From: Onthophagus taurus
Taxonomy: Eukaryota; Arthropoda; Insecta; Coleoptera; Scarabaeidae
Assembly (NCBI RefSeq): GCF_036711975.1
Contig: NC_091971.1
Span: forward strand, 2,425,501 to 2,489,500
Length of the DNA: 64,000 bases
Direction: 5' to 3'
In this document: in pieces, positions 34,153 to 46,179 of the stretch
Position numbering within the stretch: the first letter of the stretch is position 1
Layout: each line of letters opens with the position of its first letter
The notes under the pieces: model-generated
Seen by the model: only the letters and a program-made list of their open reading frames with translations
Told to the model about the DNA's origin: nothing
The model's database searches: none
Made by a program: the position numbers and the translations under genes

Positions 34153-34201
34153 TTATTACTAGAGAAATATGGAGAATTTCATCCCATTTATAAATAGAGC
34201 A

Positions 34202-35420
34202 CTTAGTGGCACAATATAGCTAAAACTTGAGTTGTATTTAGTGATGTATTAAGTTTTTTTTTGAAACATTATGAAATTAGAGCAATAAAATGCGATTGTA
34301 GTTTAAAGTAGATACTTGAAACATTTGGAATCTTATTTTTTTCGTTTTAAAGTTAGGAGACATTTAATAAATTATAAAGCAATCGTTTTAAAGGATCGAT
34401 ATTAATTATTTGGGTTTATATTGATACTTTTAACTTATTGATTTACTAATAAATTTTGTAAGAGATATTAAATCATTTCATAATATTTAAGTGGAAATTA
34501 ATTAAATTTTAAATCATTAAATCAGTTAAATTATACAGAAATCTCCTAAAGTAAGATAGCAAATATAATAGCAATACAAATTAAGTATACAGGGTCAGTC
34601 AAAAAGTTATGACGAAACAAGGTTATGTTTTCTTTATTGAAACACCCTGTATATTATTCCATATTTCGGTTCATCTCGAAATTTTAAACAAAATTCATGT
34701 AGCACATCATAAACCTAAACTTAACCACAGAAGGTGTTGGCCACTGCAATTATTTCAAAAACCACAATTATTGTTCTGTAACAAAGTTGTGACGTTCTTG
34801 GACACAATATCAGAGGTTCTTCACTAAGAAATAGCCTAACTGGCTTCAATCACCAACATTACGACGTAGAACAAGAGTCAACAGTAGTTGATAGAATTCG
34901 CCAAGCTGAGGTTATTTTTGGCTAACCTCCATTGAGAAGCATTTCAGTAAATTCTTTGAGCACCATCAAATCATTTATTTGCCGTGTACAGGTGTCTCAA
35001 ATTCGTTGTCCGCATAGGCTATCTCCGAAACTAAAAGAGATAGAAAAAAAATAGCTTACATGGCATGATCCCGTTTTCTGACGCCATATTGTTGCGGGGA
35101 AGCATGGTATTGCTGCTATTGGTGGTAAATTAAGTTGTCTCTCTCATTCATTCATCGCGCCTATGGTTCCTCGCGATAAGATGGCGCCCCCAACATAAAA
35201 CGAATCGAGAAGTGTCACTTCTGGTCGTTCTGTGACCATACTATGATTCAAACTAATGTTCTTAAGTCATTACATTCTTGGATAGTAGGCTTAGATCGAT
35301 TTTAAATTGTTTCAAAGTGTGAAATGTCAAAGTATAACAAAACTGACAAAAACTTTCATATTCCTTCACGCTATAATTTGGGTTCAAAAGAAAACCGACA
35401 TTCCTTCTCATTAAAAGAGG
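34202..35420. other. Intergenic with decayed interspersed repeats
   Basis: TATACAGGGT at 34586-34595 and its inverse ACACCCTGTATA at 34642-34653 mark a small repeat of the widespread CACCCTGTAT type. Around 34790-35140, broken frames (for example GFNHQHYDVEQESTVVDRIR) suggest an old transposon fragment I cannot name. 35140-35230 is a GC-richer patch with CGCGATAAGATGGCGCCCC. No gene. Confidence 0.5.
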
Positions 35421-35770
35421 AACCCTTGTCTGGTACACGGATGGTTCAAAGACAGTTGGATCCGGGGTAGCAATTAAACCGCATTAAATTGCCCCTCAGC
35501 TCGGACATAACTATTTTTCAAGCAGAAGTTCTTGCCATAAACTTCTGCACCGTTTTGAACCTAGAAAAGGACAGAAAGCTGCATTGATAAACATTTTCAC
35601 AGACAATCGGGCAGCGCTAAAGTCAATTTAGGCCTACATGTGTAACTCCGCACTGATCAGAGAGTGTACCAGCAACCGGGAGACCACAAAGACATTGAGG
35701 CCAATGAAAAGGAGGACAAGGTGGTCAAAGAGGCAGCGAAGAGTCTTTCTTTGAAATTTGAACTATGATT
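35421..35770 (+). mobile_element. LINE RNase H fossil
   Basis: Translation gives LVWYTDGSKTVGSGVAIK, an RNase H N-terminal motif with the catalytic Asp in TDGS. Further on are FTDNRAALKS and, near the end, IEANEKEDKVVKEAAKSL, matching the GHSGIEGNEKAD-type end of LINE RNase H domains (I/R1/jockey groups). The frame changes several times, and no reverse transcriptase is adjacent, so this is an inactive fragment. Confidence 0.75.
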
Positions 35771-36730
35771 TTGACAATAATAACAATTGTTTAAAAAAAT
35801 TTCTTAGAGTATATAGAAATACGTAAGATTACGTCGGGAGAGATGGGCATCAAAATCGCTGGAAAAGATGGTGAAGGATGCTAACATGGGTATTAGAGGC
35901 ACGAACTATTTGCGTGCTCTTCTATTAATGTTGGTTTCTTGTTCCATACCATTATCATTCGTATGGTTTTCTTGGATTTCTTTGTACTTAGTAAGATAGG
36001 AGTTTAAGATGAGCAAATATGGACATAGAGTGGGAGATAATCATATTTTTGGTAAATCTCATCAAATTTAATTTTATTTTTATTATGATAACGTTAATTT
36101 TGTATACATAATAGTGAGTTGATTGAAATTAATTTTAAAATGTTTAGAATAAAGTGAGGTCATTATTCCAATTCGTTGTTATAATAATACTCAATGAAAA
36201 ACGGCCAAACAAAAACTATTAAAATTAGCACACTATTTTCATTGCAATGACTATGCATCAAATTTTATCCAAAATGTATTTTGCACGCATTATTTTAGTA
36301 AATACCCTAGATCTTGGAACGAATCCAAAGCGAATTTAACTAACACACGCTTTCATACACTTATTTCATTTTTAGTCGAAGAAAAATCTTACGAGAAAAC
36401 TCAAATTGAAGTTTCATTTCGGGTCCAACTAAGAAAAGAAATTTTAAAATGCATCCAATTGTAGAAGACAAAACGACGTCCCAATCATCGGAGTCATTAT
36501 TGCTATCGAATTCGTCGTCAATTTGGTTATCAAAACGCTTTTCCCCACCACGATTTTTCCCTAATCAGCTGATTAACACGAAGGCGCGAAATACAGATAT
36601 GACATCCGCTGTCAGTCACTGCTGGTGTTTCGTTGTCGGTTCGTTTAACGACGAAATCGCGTTGAGATCGCACGTGGACTTATATCAGTGTGAGCCATTC
36701 ATTAAAAGTTGAAACGAAAAAAAAATTATT
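35771..36730. other. Upstream region of the monocarboxylate transporter
   Basis: No separate gene. The 87-codon frame at 36449-36712 ends 18 bp before the transporter ATG. Its CGTTTAACGACGAAATCGCG-rich composition suggests 5' UTR or promoter DNA, possibly with an upstream ORF; nothing recognisable is encoded. Confidence 0.45.
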
Positions 36731-39700
36731 ATGGCAGAACACGGACATCATGTTAAAAGAAACTCTTCAAATACCGACCAAGATGATGATAGCAGCATTC
36801 GACCAGCTCCAGATGGAGGATGGGGATGGATGGTCGTTTTTGGATCATTCATGATTCATATTATTAGTAAGTAAAATTAAATTATTTATTGTTTTTAAAT
36901 GATTTTGTTTCGATTTTAAATACAACAAAGGTCTTTGTTTCATTTTAGTTTTAAGTTAAATTAATATCTGATGTAATTCTTTGATTAAAATCAATAATTT
37001 CTAAACCAGACGAATAGAATTTGTTTTATCAGCCAGAGAAAAATGTTAATCCCAATGAAAATCCGGTAATCTTCTTCTGTCAGAAGGACAAAATTGATAT
37101 CGTATTGATACTATAAAAAATACGCTATTTACTACAATCAATCAGTTTGTTATACATGTTTCATTATTTATGTATCTTTTAATCTACGTCTTCATATTTC
37201 AATATTCGTTTTCGAATTAATCATTTTTTTATTAAATGATTTCATTTTTTTTACATTTATTATTAAGATTTAGAAGTACGTTTCTTAAGATGTTTCTGGT
37301 TCTAGGTCTAGGTCTACTGTTAGTTCTAGCACCAAAACTAACCGTGTTAAGAAACGTTCGGCTAACCCGGAATGTTTCTTGTTCTAGGTCTAGTGTTAGT
37401 TTTGGTGCTAGAACTAGAACTAACACTAGACCTAGAACTGGAAACATTCAGGGTTAGCCGAACGTCTCTTAAGACGGCTAAACCCGAATGTTTCTAGTTC
37501 TAGGTCTAGTGTTAGTTCTAATTTTAGTTCTAGCACCAAAACTAACACTAAACCTAGAACTAGAAACATTCAGGTTCAGCCGTACGTCTCTTAAGTCGGT
37601 TAAACCCAAATGTTCTAGTTCTAGGTCAAGTATTAGTTCTAATGCTAGTGTTAGTTCTAGTTTTAATAGTTATCCAGCGTTAGATTATTGTATATTTATA
37701 GAATTAAAACTAGAATATATAGTTTCAGCTTCATCAATTAAGTCTGTACATTTTTTTTTATCCACAAAATGTCAAAATAATTAATTAACCATCTAAATAT
37801 AAATTAATAAAAAAAACACATTAAGGTCACACAAACTAAACACGTGACATAAAATATAAACTCAAAAAACACGTGACCGAGTCACTAAAGTACTTCAATA
37901 TTGATTTACAGCGTTTCAAAGTTTTAAAAGACAAGAAAAATCTTTATCCAGCGATAAGCGAAACACTCGTAATTCAAACGAATGAATAAGAATTGAATAA
38001 AAAATGTTGATCTCTCTAAATTTACAACGTGATATTATGAGATCTAATGTTTTCGTAAATATTTTCGGCGTAAAATCGGTCCATTGTGCAATTAGTTTGG
38101 TTACCAGGGACGATAACGTGTTGCCACTTCGAAACTCATTAATCGTTTCGAAGATAAGATCATCTCAAACGTGTATTTTTCCTTAGAAAAATAATAGTGA
38201 CATAAAATTGTTTCGGTCTCTTTTAATTTTGTTGGGATGGTAACTAAATCTCATTTATGTTCAGGTGATGATGAAACTTTAAGGTCATGGGTCAAAAAAT
38301 TTTCTTAAAATCAATACTTCGCTGTAAATTATTTTTTTTTATTTGTCGTTTGGATAATTCCAAAGTTCATTCTCTTTGTTCTTTGATCTCATTCTATTTA
38401 TAACAAAAGAGGAAGTATAGATTCTTTTTAATACTAATCATGCGAAGATAATGAATCAGTACGACTCATCGCGCAAACAATTCAATCGTTGTTGTTTGTC
38501 AAATTGCAACAAAGTTTACGTAGGAGTTGACCCAGTTTTTGTTGGAGAAAAAATTTTCTTCTATAAATTATGCTTTTGATAACGATTTATCGGATAATCA
38601 ATAAATAAGTATAAGTAAATACTTAAAAGAGATCATATCATTTTGATAGCGGTGTTACAACAAAAATAATGCGGTTATTGTTTTAACTTGCAAAAAAATT
38701 AATGTTTCCTTTTAAAAATATGTCTCTCCATGAATTTAATTTAAATTTCTTTGCAACAATTTTCTATCCTATTTTTTGACTCAATCATTAATAACTCATA
38801 ATCGTTATTAAATAACAATGATTACGGTTTAACGCGTATAATAAAAACATAATTACTTAATTTAATTATAAGTAATTTTAAATTTTCGCCAAAATTTAAA
38901 ACAAAATCGGAAATTAATTCGAAACGTTCCACTTGTTACAAACAACTTGGGTTGATTGTAATTTAAGTTTTATTTATGTTTTATTTTTAGATAAAAAGCA
39001 AACAGACACGAAAAAGATCTCGTTTCATAAAATAAATTGGTTACATTTTCAAGTGGATTTTATCAATCACTTTTAAATTTAATTAAATCCTAATTTGAAG
39101 AGATATTCTTGTTATTTATTTTTATTTTTATGTTTAGATGACGGTGTAACGTATTCATTTGGAGTATTCTACGATGATTTCCTCACGTATTTCAATGAAG
39201 GAAAAGCTAAAACAGCATGGATTTTATCGATATTAGTCGGAGTAACGCTATGTTCAGGTAAAAGTTTTGTTAGGTTAGAATTATATTTGACGTTTGATTA
39301 ATTTGACGTATCGAGTTGTTTTAAATGTCAAGGTCAATCAACTAACAATCCCTAAAATGCAAATATTTTCATGATGTTGATTAAATCGTTGTTTAAAAAC
39401 ACTCAAACCTTGTTAATAAGTTAACAGCATGTTCTCTATATACGCTATGTTCAGATAACAACTAATTAATCTTTATTTTAATTGTTTTTGCAGCTCCAAA
39501 AATGTTTTTTTAGGTTAGAATTACATTTGACGTATGATGAATTTGACGTATCTGGGTGTTTTTAATGTCAAGGTCAAACTACTAAAAATCCCTAAAATAC
39601 AAATATTTTCATGATCTTGATTAAATCGTTGTTTAAAAACACTTAAAACTTGTTAATAAGTTTAAAGTGGTTATTAATTAGATCAATCTATTATTATTAA

Positions 39701-42700
39701 TTTGTAAAAATAAAATATATAAAAACTTACCAAGAAATGTTAAATATCTATTGCATTTAAGAACCAACCTAAATCATACTTTTAATTCACAGAAAAACGT
39801 TTTAAAACCGTATTTAGGTGATAAACATTTTAGAACTCATGGACTTATAGAAAATCGATGTAAAATTAAAACAAATTGGGTTAGATTTGCCGTTGATGAA
39901 TTTAGTTACTTTTAATACCAACATCGAAAAATTAAAAATTCCACAATTAAAATTTTATTTTGTTACAAAAAAAATATATAAAACATGCAAACAATTTGAA
40001 ATAAATGGTTCTCATTCACATTTAAAACTGAAAGAAATTGGATTGGATTGTTTTTGGATTGAATTGGAAAATTTTTGGTTTGATAAATTTGACGTATCCG
40101 GTTGCTTTTAATGTCAAGGTCAAACAACTAAAAGTCCCTAAAATACAAATATTTTGATTATATTAATATGATTGATTAAACCTAAATTACACTTTCAATT
40201 TACAAAACAGCGTTTAAATGCGTCGATAAGTATGAATTTATAAAAAATCGATGTAAATTTGAAAAAAGTTAGGTTGGTGTTGATTCATATTTGACGGTTG
40301 ATAAATTTAGTTACTTTTAGATCCAACTTCGAAAAATTAAATATTCCTATTTATTAAATTTTTTATATTTTTTAATTTAATTATTATATTACAAAATAAT
40401 TTGAAATGATTAAATTTTTAATTTAGAGAATCGTTCAAATTTAAAACTGAAAGAAATTGAATTGTACAAAAATTGTTGGTTTGATAAATTTGATTTTACT
40501 TTTTAGTACCAAAATTAAAAAATTAAAATTTTTACATTTTAAAAGAAAAATAAGTTGTTTTTAACCGTTTGATTTACCGGAAGAAGTTGGTTTACGCTCA
40601 ATTTAGTTTTAACACGATTAAAGATAATTTGCTCCTAAATAAACACTCAATTATCGTAATTTAGACAATTTTTTACTTTTTTTTGTAAATTAGTTTTTAC
40701 ATTTTTTTTTGTTGGCATTTTCTTATTACATTTTTATTTGAGGGTAAAGTACAAGAAGTAATCTGCTAATGATCGAATTTCCTTAACAAAAACGTACGTA
40801 AGGATGATCATTTTCATGATCCCGCAAAACGTTAGCCAGTAAACGATTTTGTAAGCCACATTGAGGATACTAAACATGTCACTTTAAAATATACTTTTTA
40901 CCTAAAATTATGTACTCAATAAATAAAGGTCTAAAATAACAAATATTTTATCACTATTCAAATTTAAATAGCTTACTCACCTAATATTCTTGTTTAATAC
41001 ATAATTTTTCATTTTTTTAAGGGATACTAAATTAGTTGAATGACATTTTGAAATTTTTCTTTTAATATTTTAAAATAACCATGGAAATTTAAAGCAAATT
41101 TTTTTCTTTAGGTCCAATCTCCAGTTCCTTCGTAAATAAATACGGATGTAGAACTGTAACATTAGCCGGGACATTTTTAGCAAGTGGATGTTTAATAGTA
41201 AGTTATTGGGCAAACAGCGTAACAGTTCTTTGCATAACAATCGGATTGGGCACCGGTTTAGGCTTTGGTTTAATCTATTTACCAGCCATAGTGAGCGTAA
41301 CAATGTATTTTGACAAAAAAAGATCTTTAGCAACCGGAATCGCAGTTTGTGGATCCGGTTTGGGAACATTCGTCTTTGCCCCATTGATAAATATACTATT
41401 AGAAGAATACGGTTGGAGAGGCGCAATGGTCATTTTAGGAGGAATCGTTTTGGAATGTCTTATCTTCGGCGCACTCTTCAGACCATTAGAATACGAAAAA
41501 AAGAAAAAACCAAAATCAATCGACAATGGAATACCATTAAAAAAATCTCAAAAAGAATTAGATCTTCACATTTCGGATCCAAGTTTGAGAAAGATTATTT
41601 TAGAATCAAATAAGCCGAATATACATCGCCCGAGAAGTATGGGCCATTTTACCGATTCGCAAAAAGTGAAATTTGAACAAAACGGAAACATATCAAATGG
41701 AAAATTAAAAAACGACGCCCAATATCGTTTGGCTTCCAGCCAACCTTTACTAACACAATCTGACAGTGGACGTAAATTCTTATTTAGAGGACCACTTTAC
41801 AAACCGGACATTTTTTATCAGAAAAGTTTAGGAAATTTAAGTACAACAATGTCAAGGATGAGTTTACGTAGTATTGAAGCGGAAAAAATCGCCGCCTCCT
41901 TAATCGAACCACCAAAATCGAAAATTTGTGGAATCACGTGTTCGAGAGAAACTAAAGATACTTTAAGAGAAATGTTGGATTTCAGCCTTTTTAAAGATGT
42001 CTTATTCATTATTTTTACGATTAGTAACTTTTTAACAAGCGTTGGGTTTAATATGCCATATGTTTACATCGTTTCAAGAGCTAAATCATTAGGTATAGAT
42101 CAAAGTCATGCTAGTTTCCTGTTATCTGTTATTGGTATTGCTAATACTATTGGAAGAATCATTTTGGGGTATATATCGGATAAACCTTGGGTTAATCGAC
42201 TATGGGTTTATAACGTATGCCTTACAGTTTGTGGTGTTTGTAAGTATTAAAAAAAATTATTTATTAACTAAGTTAATTTAAGAAATTAATATTACTTTAA
42301 AATTGGTCGTTTTATACAAAATTTTAAACTTTCACCGACCTTATCAAAACATCACTTTTGTTTCAAATCCGACCTACGACCCTTCAGAGAGAGTTCAAGA
42401 ACAAATTTATAAATAAGAAAACGTACGCGAGATAAATAACCTTATCAGAACCATATAAGCAATAACGTAATATAAATTTATGAAGTAAGCCAATAAAATT
42501 GGAATTTTATTTTGGTAAAATGGTTAATTTCTGAGGTGAATTTCGCAATAAATTTTTTTTTGTGTAATAATTTAGATTATTATTATATAATTATTTGAAA
42601 AAGAAAGAAAAAAAATTGTGGGCTCGTCCGGGATTTGAACCCGGGACCTCTCGCACCCTAAGCGAAAATCATACCCCTAGACCAACGAGCCAGATATAAG

Positions 42701-44390
42701 GATATCATAAAAATAATTATTTCAATAATTTAAGGATTTATGGTTTTTTTCCTTACCTTGACTATGGACTTTAGCAAAGCTTTTGATAAGGTCGATCATA
42801 ATTTATTACTCTTAAAGCTGGAACACGTGGATGTCTGGTTAAAGTGGTTTGCAATATCGAATCATAGCATCATTATTTATAATTTACATACGAGATATAG
42901 CTAAATCTTTTGGTAACTCTAGATATCTCATGAATGCTGTTGACCTTAAATTTTTTTCTCCAATTATAATAGTAATCTCTCGGATTGCATTATCCTTCAA
43001 ACAGACCTGAATAGATTTTATGATTACTATTTATAAAATAAATTAAACAACCATGTGTTTTTCTCAATAAAAAAGACACATTTGACAACCATTTATTTAA
43101 CCTCTAATTTTTGAAATATAATTAATTAATTAATAAGAATATAGTTCATTTTTTTTCTATAATACCTGTCAAATTGTTGTAAAGTTGGCAAAACTAACAG
43201 GGAGTTTTGTTATATGATGTTTTGAAATAAATATGTCACACTGACGTTTATTTGACTCTGCCGACGTTATTCAAAAAGAAAACGTGCATAAAGAAATGTT
43301 GTGGGGTGTGTATTTGGCATTTATTTACCTACAAAAGGTGTTTTGTTCTCTTTAATTACTATGTAGCACGTTTTTACAATAAATATGTACTTGGTTAAAA
43401 TCGTATTTATCTAAAAATTTATTAGTATTTTAACCTCAATTATTTAGTTACTGAAAATGTTACTAAAAATCAGGAAAACAACATAAATTTTGTAAGGGTC
43501 CTAGATAATACCAACAGAAACCCTAAAAAATTTACATTGACAAGTTAGTATTATAGAAAAAAAAACGAACTATACCTCTAAAAAAGAAATTGAAATTAGA
43601 AATAATAATTTACGTTTAAATATATCGAATTGTCATGCTGTAACCTTGACTAAGAAAAAATAATTTATTATTTAAATAAATAAATAATTCCTAGTTAAGA
43701 AGTAAATATTTATTATTAATTATCATTTTATTTTTAGCTACAGCTTTGAGTGCCTTTGCTACAAACTTCTACACTTTATCAATATACGCCTCAATCTTCG
43801 GATTCACAATAGGAGCATACGTTGGATTAACCTCTGTACTTTTAGTGGATTTCTTAGGATTAGAACGATTAACGAACGCTTTCGGATTAGTCTTACTATT
43901 CCAGGGAATCGCTTCTTTAATTGGACCCCCTCTTGGAGGTAACAAACAATTATTTATATAACAAATTGGAATTTCAAATTTCTAAAATTTATCCAATTAC
44001 ATTTATTTTTTCTGAAATCATTAATTTAAATTAAATTCAAATTTATTTCCGCCATCTACCGGCATCTCCCTCAAGTTGAAATTAAAGACTAGATCCCTAG
44101 ATTACTAAAGTACCGTGGTTTTAAACTTGACTTTCGAACCAAAATGGTGGCAAATCGCGGTACTTTAGTAGACTTTAAACTATAATAATTAAATTGGTTT
44201 CATCTTATCAATAATTTAATTTATTATTATTTTTTTAGGTGCTTTATACGATAATACACAATCGTACGATCCGGCGTTTTATTTAGCTGGAGTGTGCATA
44301 GCAATAAGTGGATTAATATTATTCGCGGTTCCTCCAATTCAACGGCATTTAGAGGCGAAAAGGAAAGCCGAAACGGTTTCGAGTATATAG
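36731..44390 (+). CDS. Monocarboxylate transporter, SLC16 family
   Basis: Five exons join in frame: 36731-36866, 39138-39257, 41112-42239, 43738-43938 and 44239-44390, giving 578 residues. The plasma-membrane family carries lactate, pyruvate or other monocarboxylates, generally with a proton. The family signature PDGGWGWMVVFGSF opens TM1 (residues 27-40). The second signature, YFDKKRSLATGIAVCGSGLG, spans TM4 to TM5. The first half (TM1-6) ends at about residue 235. A long cytoplasmic loop rich in Ser/Lys follows, and TM7-12 resume with FLTSVGFNMPYVYIV. The C terminus is short (RKAETVSSI). Introns are unusually large for this window and carry hairpin repeats, a tRNA-Pro, a MITE and a LINE scrap. 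Substrate cannot be read from sequence. Confidence 0.93.
37273..37725. repeat. TAG-phased hairpin repeat array, copy 7 (largest)
   Basis: Four linked hairpin units in transporter intron 1, each with CTAGTTCTAGGTCTAGTG and the inverse CACTAGACCTAGAACTAG, joined by CGTCTCTTAAGACGGCTAAA cores. The last unit has the loop part TTAGATTATTGTATATTTAT. Because the repeat avoids stop codons in some frames, it creates spurious open frames (37236-37784) that should not be annotated as genes. Confidence 0.9.
39245..39670. repeat. Direct repeat that includes the end of transporter exon 2
   Basis: ACGCTATGTTCAG, the last 13 bases of exon 2 (39245-39257), recurs at 39442-39454 followed by AT instead of the GT donor. 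Downstream, AGGTTAGAATTATATTTGACG (about 39276) and a diverged copy (about 39510) both lead into GTCAAGGTCAA, CCCTAAAATACAAATATTTT and TTAAATCGTTGTTTAAAAAC. A further partial copy lies near 40079-40200. Confidence 0.8.
42620..42691 (-). tRNA. tRNA-Pro (anticodon AGG)
   Basis: The minus-strand 72-nt cloverleaf has acceptor stem GGCTCGT pairing with ACGAGCC, discriminator C, a D arm with TGGTCTAGGGGTATGA, anticodon loop CTTAGGGTG with AGG central, and T arm GTCCCGGGTTCAAATCCCGG. It lies in transporter intron 3, antisense to the host gene. The anticodon stem contains one G-U pair but is otherwise regular. A minus-strand poly-T terminator follows (A run at about 42598-42615). Confidence 0.96.
42751..42858 (+). 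mobile_element. LINE reverse-transcriptase scrap
   Basis: Translates as LTMDFSKAFDKVDHNLLLLK, the conserved reverse-transcriptase segment containing the first catalytic Asp in jockey-like LINEs. The match fades after about 35 codons. It is in transporter intron 3, 60 bp from tRNA-Pro. Confidence 0.8.
43142..43571. mobile_element. 430-bp MITE, second copy
   Basis: Near-identical in layout to 9161-9577: the left end is TAGTTCATTTTTTTTCTATA, the right end reverse-complemented is TAGTTCGTTTTTTTTTCTAT, and flanking TA is at 43140-43141 and 43572-43573. It lies in transporter intron 3, in the same orientation as the first copy. Differences from copy 1 are scattered substitutions and small indels. 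Confidence 0.9.
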
Positions 44391-44996
44391 CAAATACTGT
44401 CTAAGATAGATTATAAGAAAGGAAAGTTTTATAATACGCTTTGATTTATTGGAGAATGATGGGATGCGTCTGCAATGCAGACAATGTGATTCGCAATTTC
44501 AGTGTATTAAAAAAAATGATTTTATGATATTTAAATTTGTTTTTATTTTTATAAGTTCTGTTGCAGCTAAATATAATAAGAGATTAATTTTTTAATATTA
44601 TTTCTGATAGTTCCTATTATATAGTTATCTTTTTATTGTTACTAAGTTTATTTTAATACTGTGATTAATTAATTCTTTTTTGTAAATAATAATGTACATA
44701 GAATTAACAACAACAAAAATATAAAAAGAATAAATTCATAATTTATTATCCTTCAAATTTCAAATGTACAAATTATTGTGAATTAACGTTTAAGTAGATA
44801 TAATGATATATTCTTGATATCAAAACTTTTACTCTCTTTACGAATTATTATTATATCATTATAGAGTGGGTGAATTAATAGTAAATAATGAATGCATGTA
44901 AAATTCGAACGAATGATTCAATTTGACTATTACCATGTTTACACGTATTTATTATTAATTAAATTAAAAAATTACATAAAACATCGTTTCTTATTA
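44391..44996. other. Convergent 3' flanks of transporter and GPCR
   Basis: AT-rich with AATAAA-like words around 44730-44740 (transporter side) and TTTATT words suitable for minus-strand polyadenylation of the GPCR. Nothing else is seen. Confidence 0.45.
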
Positions 44997-46053
44997 CTAA
45001 TTCCTTTTGCTTAAGGCCACGATTAAGGCATGTCTCAATCCTGGCAAGTATACAAGGTATGTCAATACCGGAATTATAACTGAGACCTACAAACAATGAA
45101 CTTTCATTTAAAAGTCACGGTTAAAAATAAATTTTTGATGCAATTACCTCAGCCCCTAAAGGTGCCATCACTGTCAACGCAACAGGAATTTTTCCTTTAA
45201 CATAAGGAATCCAAGCGATTAAAATCGCGCGGGGTATCCAAAATAAATAAGTTAAGATTGTCGTCATTCCAACAGCTTTTGTTGTATCCGTTTGGTTGTA
45301 ACGCTTCCTTTTTGAAAATTGTTTTTCTTTTATCGTGGCGAAATACAAAAATAAGCAATTAATCAAAATTGGAATGATTGCAGTTAAGACTATAACGGAG
45401 ATGTTAAAAGATTTTTGATAATAATCATTTAATTTCCAATCTAATTCGCAAGCTGTACACGTTGTGTCATAAATATAACCGCTGTAACCAACCAAAGGAA
45501 AACTCGCTATTGTCATTGCAAAAATCCAACAAAAAACGCTTGAAATGATGTAGAATTTATAAGAAAGTTCTTCTCCTTTATGCATCGTTCCCACCGATAA
45601 ATATCTTTCGATTCCCATAAATGCCAATAAAGTCATTTGAAAAATTCCAACTGTTAATTTGAAAAATCCAAAAAGTTGACATGCTGTGTATCCGAATAAC
45701 CATCTTAAAAATATTATTAAACAAAAATGTTTTTTAATTTTATTTGTACGCACCTGGTTAATAAAGCTGAAAACGATGAAAACACAACGACTAAAATTCC
45801 TCTTACTATACAAGCAATACAAAAAGCGAGTATAAATAAATAACTTCTTGATGAAACGATTTGATTGCGAATAAATGCGATAAACAACCAAATGTTTAAC
45901 ACTAAACCAGTTATACCTTTAAAACAATTTTTAATTTGTAACAGAAAATGCATACAAAAAAGTCTTACCGAAAATTATTAAACAATTTCCTAATAAAATT
46001 TTATGCGAATCGTCCAAAATATTCCAAGTGCAAATTAACGTTTTGTAATACAT
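44997..46053 (-). CDS. Class A GPCR, opsin-like but without the retinal lysine
   Basis: Four minus-strand exons join in frame: 45969-46053, 45754-45916, 45148-45703 and 44997-45086, giving 297 residues with seven hydrophobic spans. TM1 is LGNCLIIFGITGLVLNIWLF. TM3 ends with IERYLSV, the (D/E)RY motif. An extracellular cysteine pair is available (TACQLF and CTACELDW), the latter in an opsin-like second loop (GYSGYIYD). TM7 is VSVIIPVLTYLVYLPG. Counting back seven residues from its proline, where opsins have the Schiff-base lysine, gives Ala with Glu next to it. It is therefore probably not a photopigment. The N terminus is short (about 18 residues) and the C-terminal tail very short (LIVALSKRN). 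Ligand unknown. Confidence 0.82.
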
Positions 46054-46179
46054 TTTCGTTTCAAACCGAAACGAAGAACCAAGTAGAACTGAGGAAAAGG
46101 CATCGAATTTTGCTACGGTTTCTTAACTTTCTTGGTGTAATTCAATATGCGTGTAAAGGAATCTATTTCTACAGACATC

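Larger units (their letters stand above)
31211..34200. mobile_element. Penelope-like retroelement, head-to-head double insertion
   Basis: Two 5'-truncated copies of one Penelope-like element point away from each other. The minus-strand copy is 31222-32533; the plus-strand copy starts at about 32534 and ends at 34152. The shared arms, 31222-32533 and 32841-34152, are each 1,312 bp and encode the same protein as far as I can read. ATAAATAGAGC occurs at 31211-31221 and again at 34190-34200, so the whole pair sits in one target-site duplication. A 37-bp piece (34153-34189) lies between the right arm end and the duplication, like the short extension known at one end of Penelope copies. Encoded parts are a reverse transcriptase with YVDD and a GIY-YIG endonuclease. 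The lack of divergence suggests a young insertion or later gene conversion. Confidence 0.93.

Noticed and set aside
36449-36712. 87-codon frame just before the transporter start
   Set aside because: Probably 5' UTR or promoter DNA. It ends 18 bp before the transporter ATG in a different context and encodes nothing recognisable.
37236-37784. Overlapping open frames on both strands, up to 98 codons
   Set aside because: They come from the TAG-phased hairpin repeat, which lacks stops in certain frames. The residues are repetitive (LVLGLVLVL) and mirror each other on the two strands.
44106-44168. Inverted TAAAGTACCG / CGGTACTTTA in transporter intron 4
   Set aside because: A single short inverted repeat with a 50-base spacer. 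No flanking duplication or second copy was noticed, so it was not called as an element.
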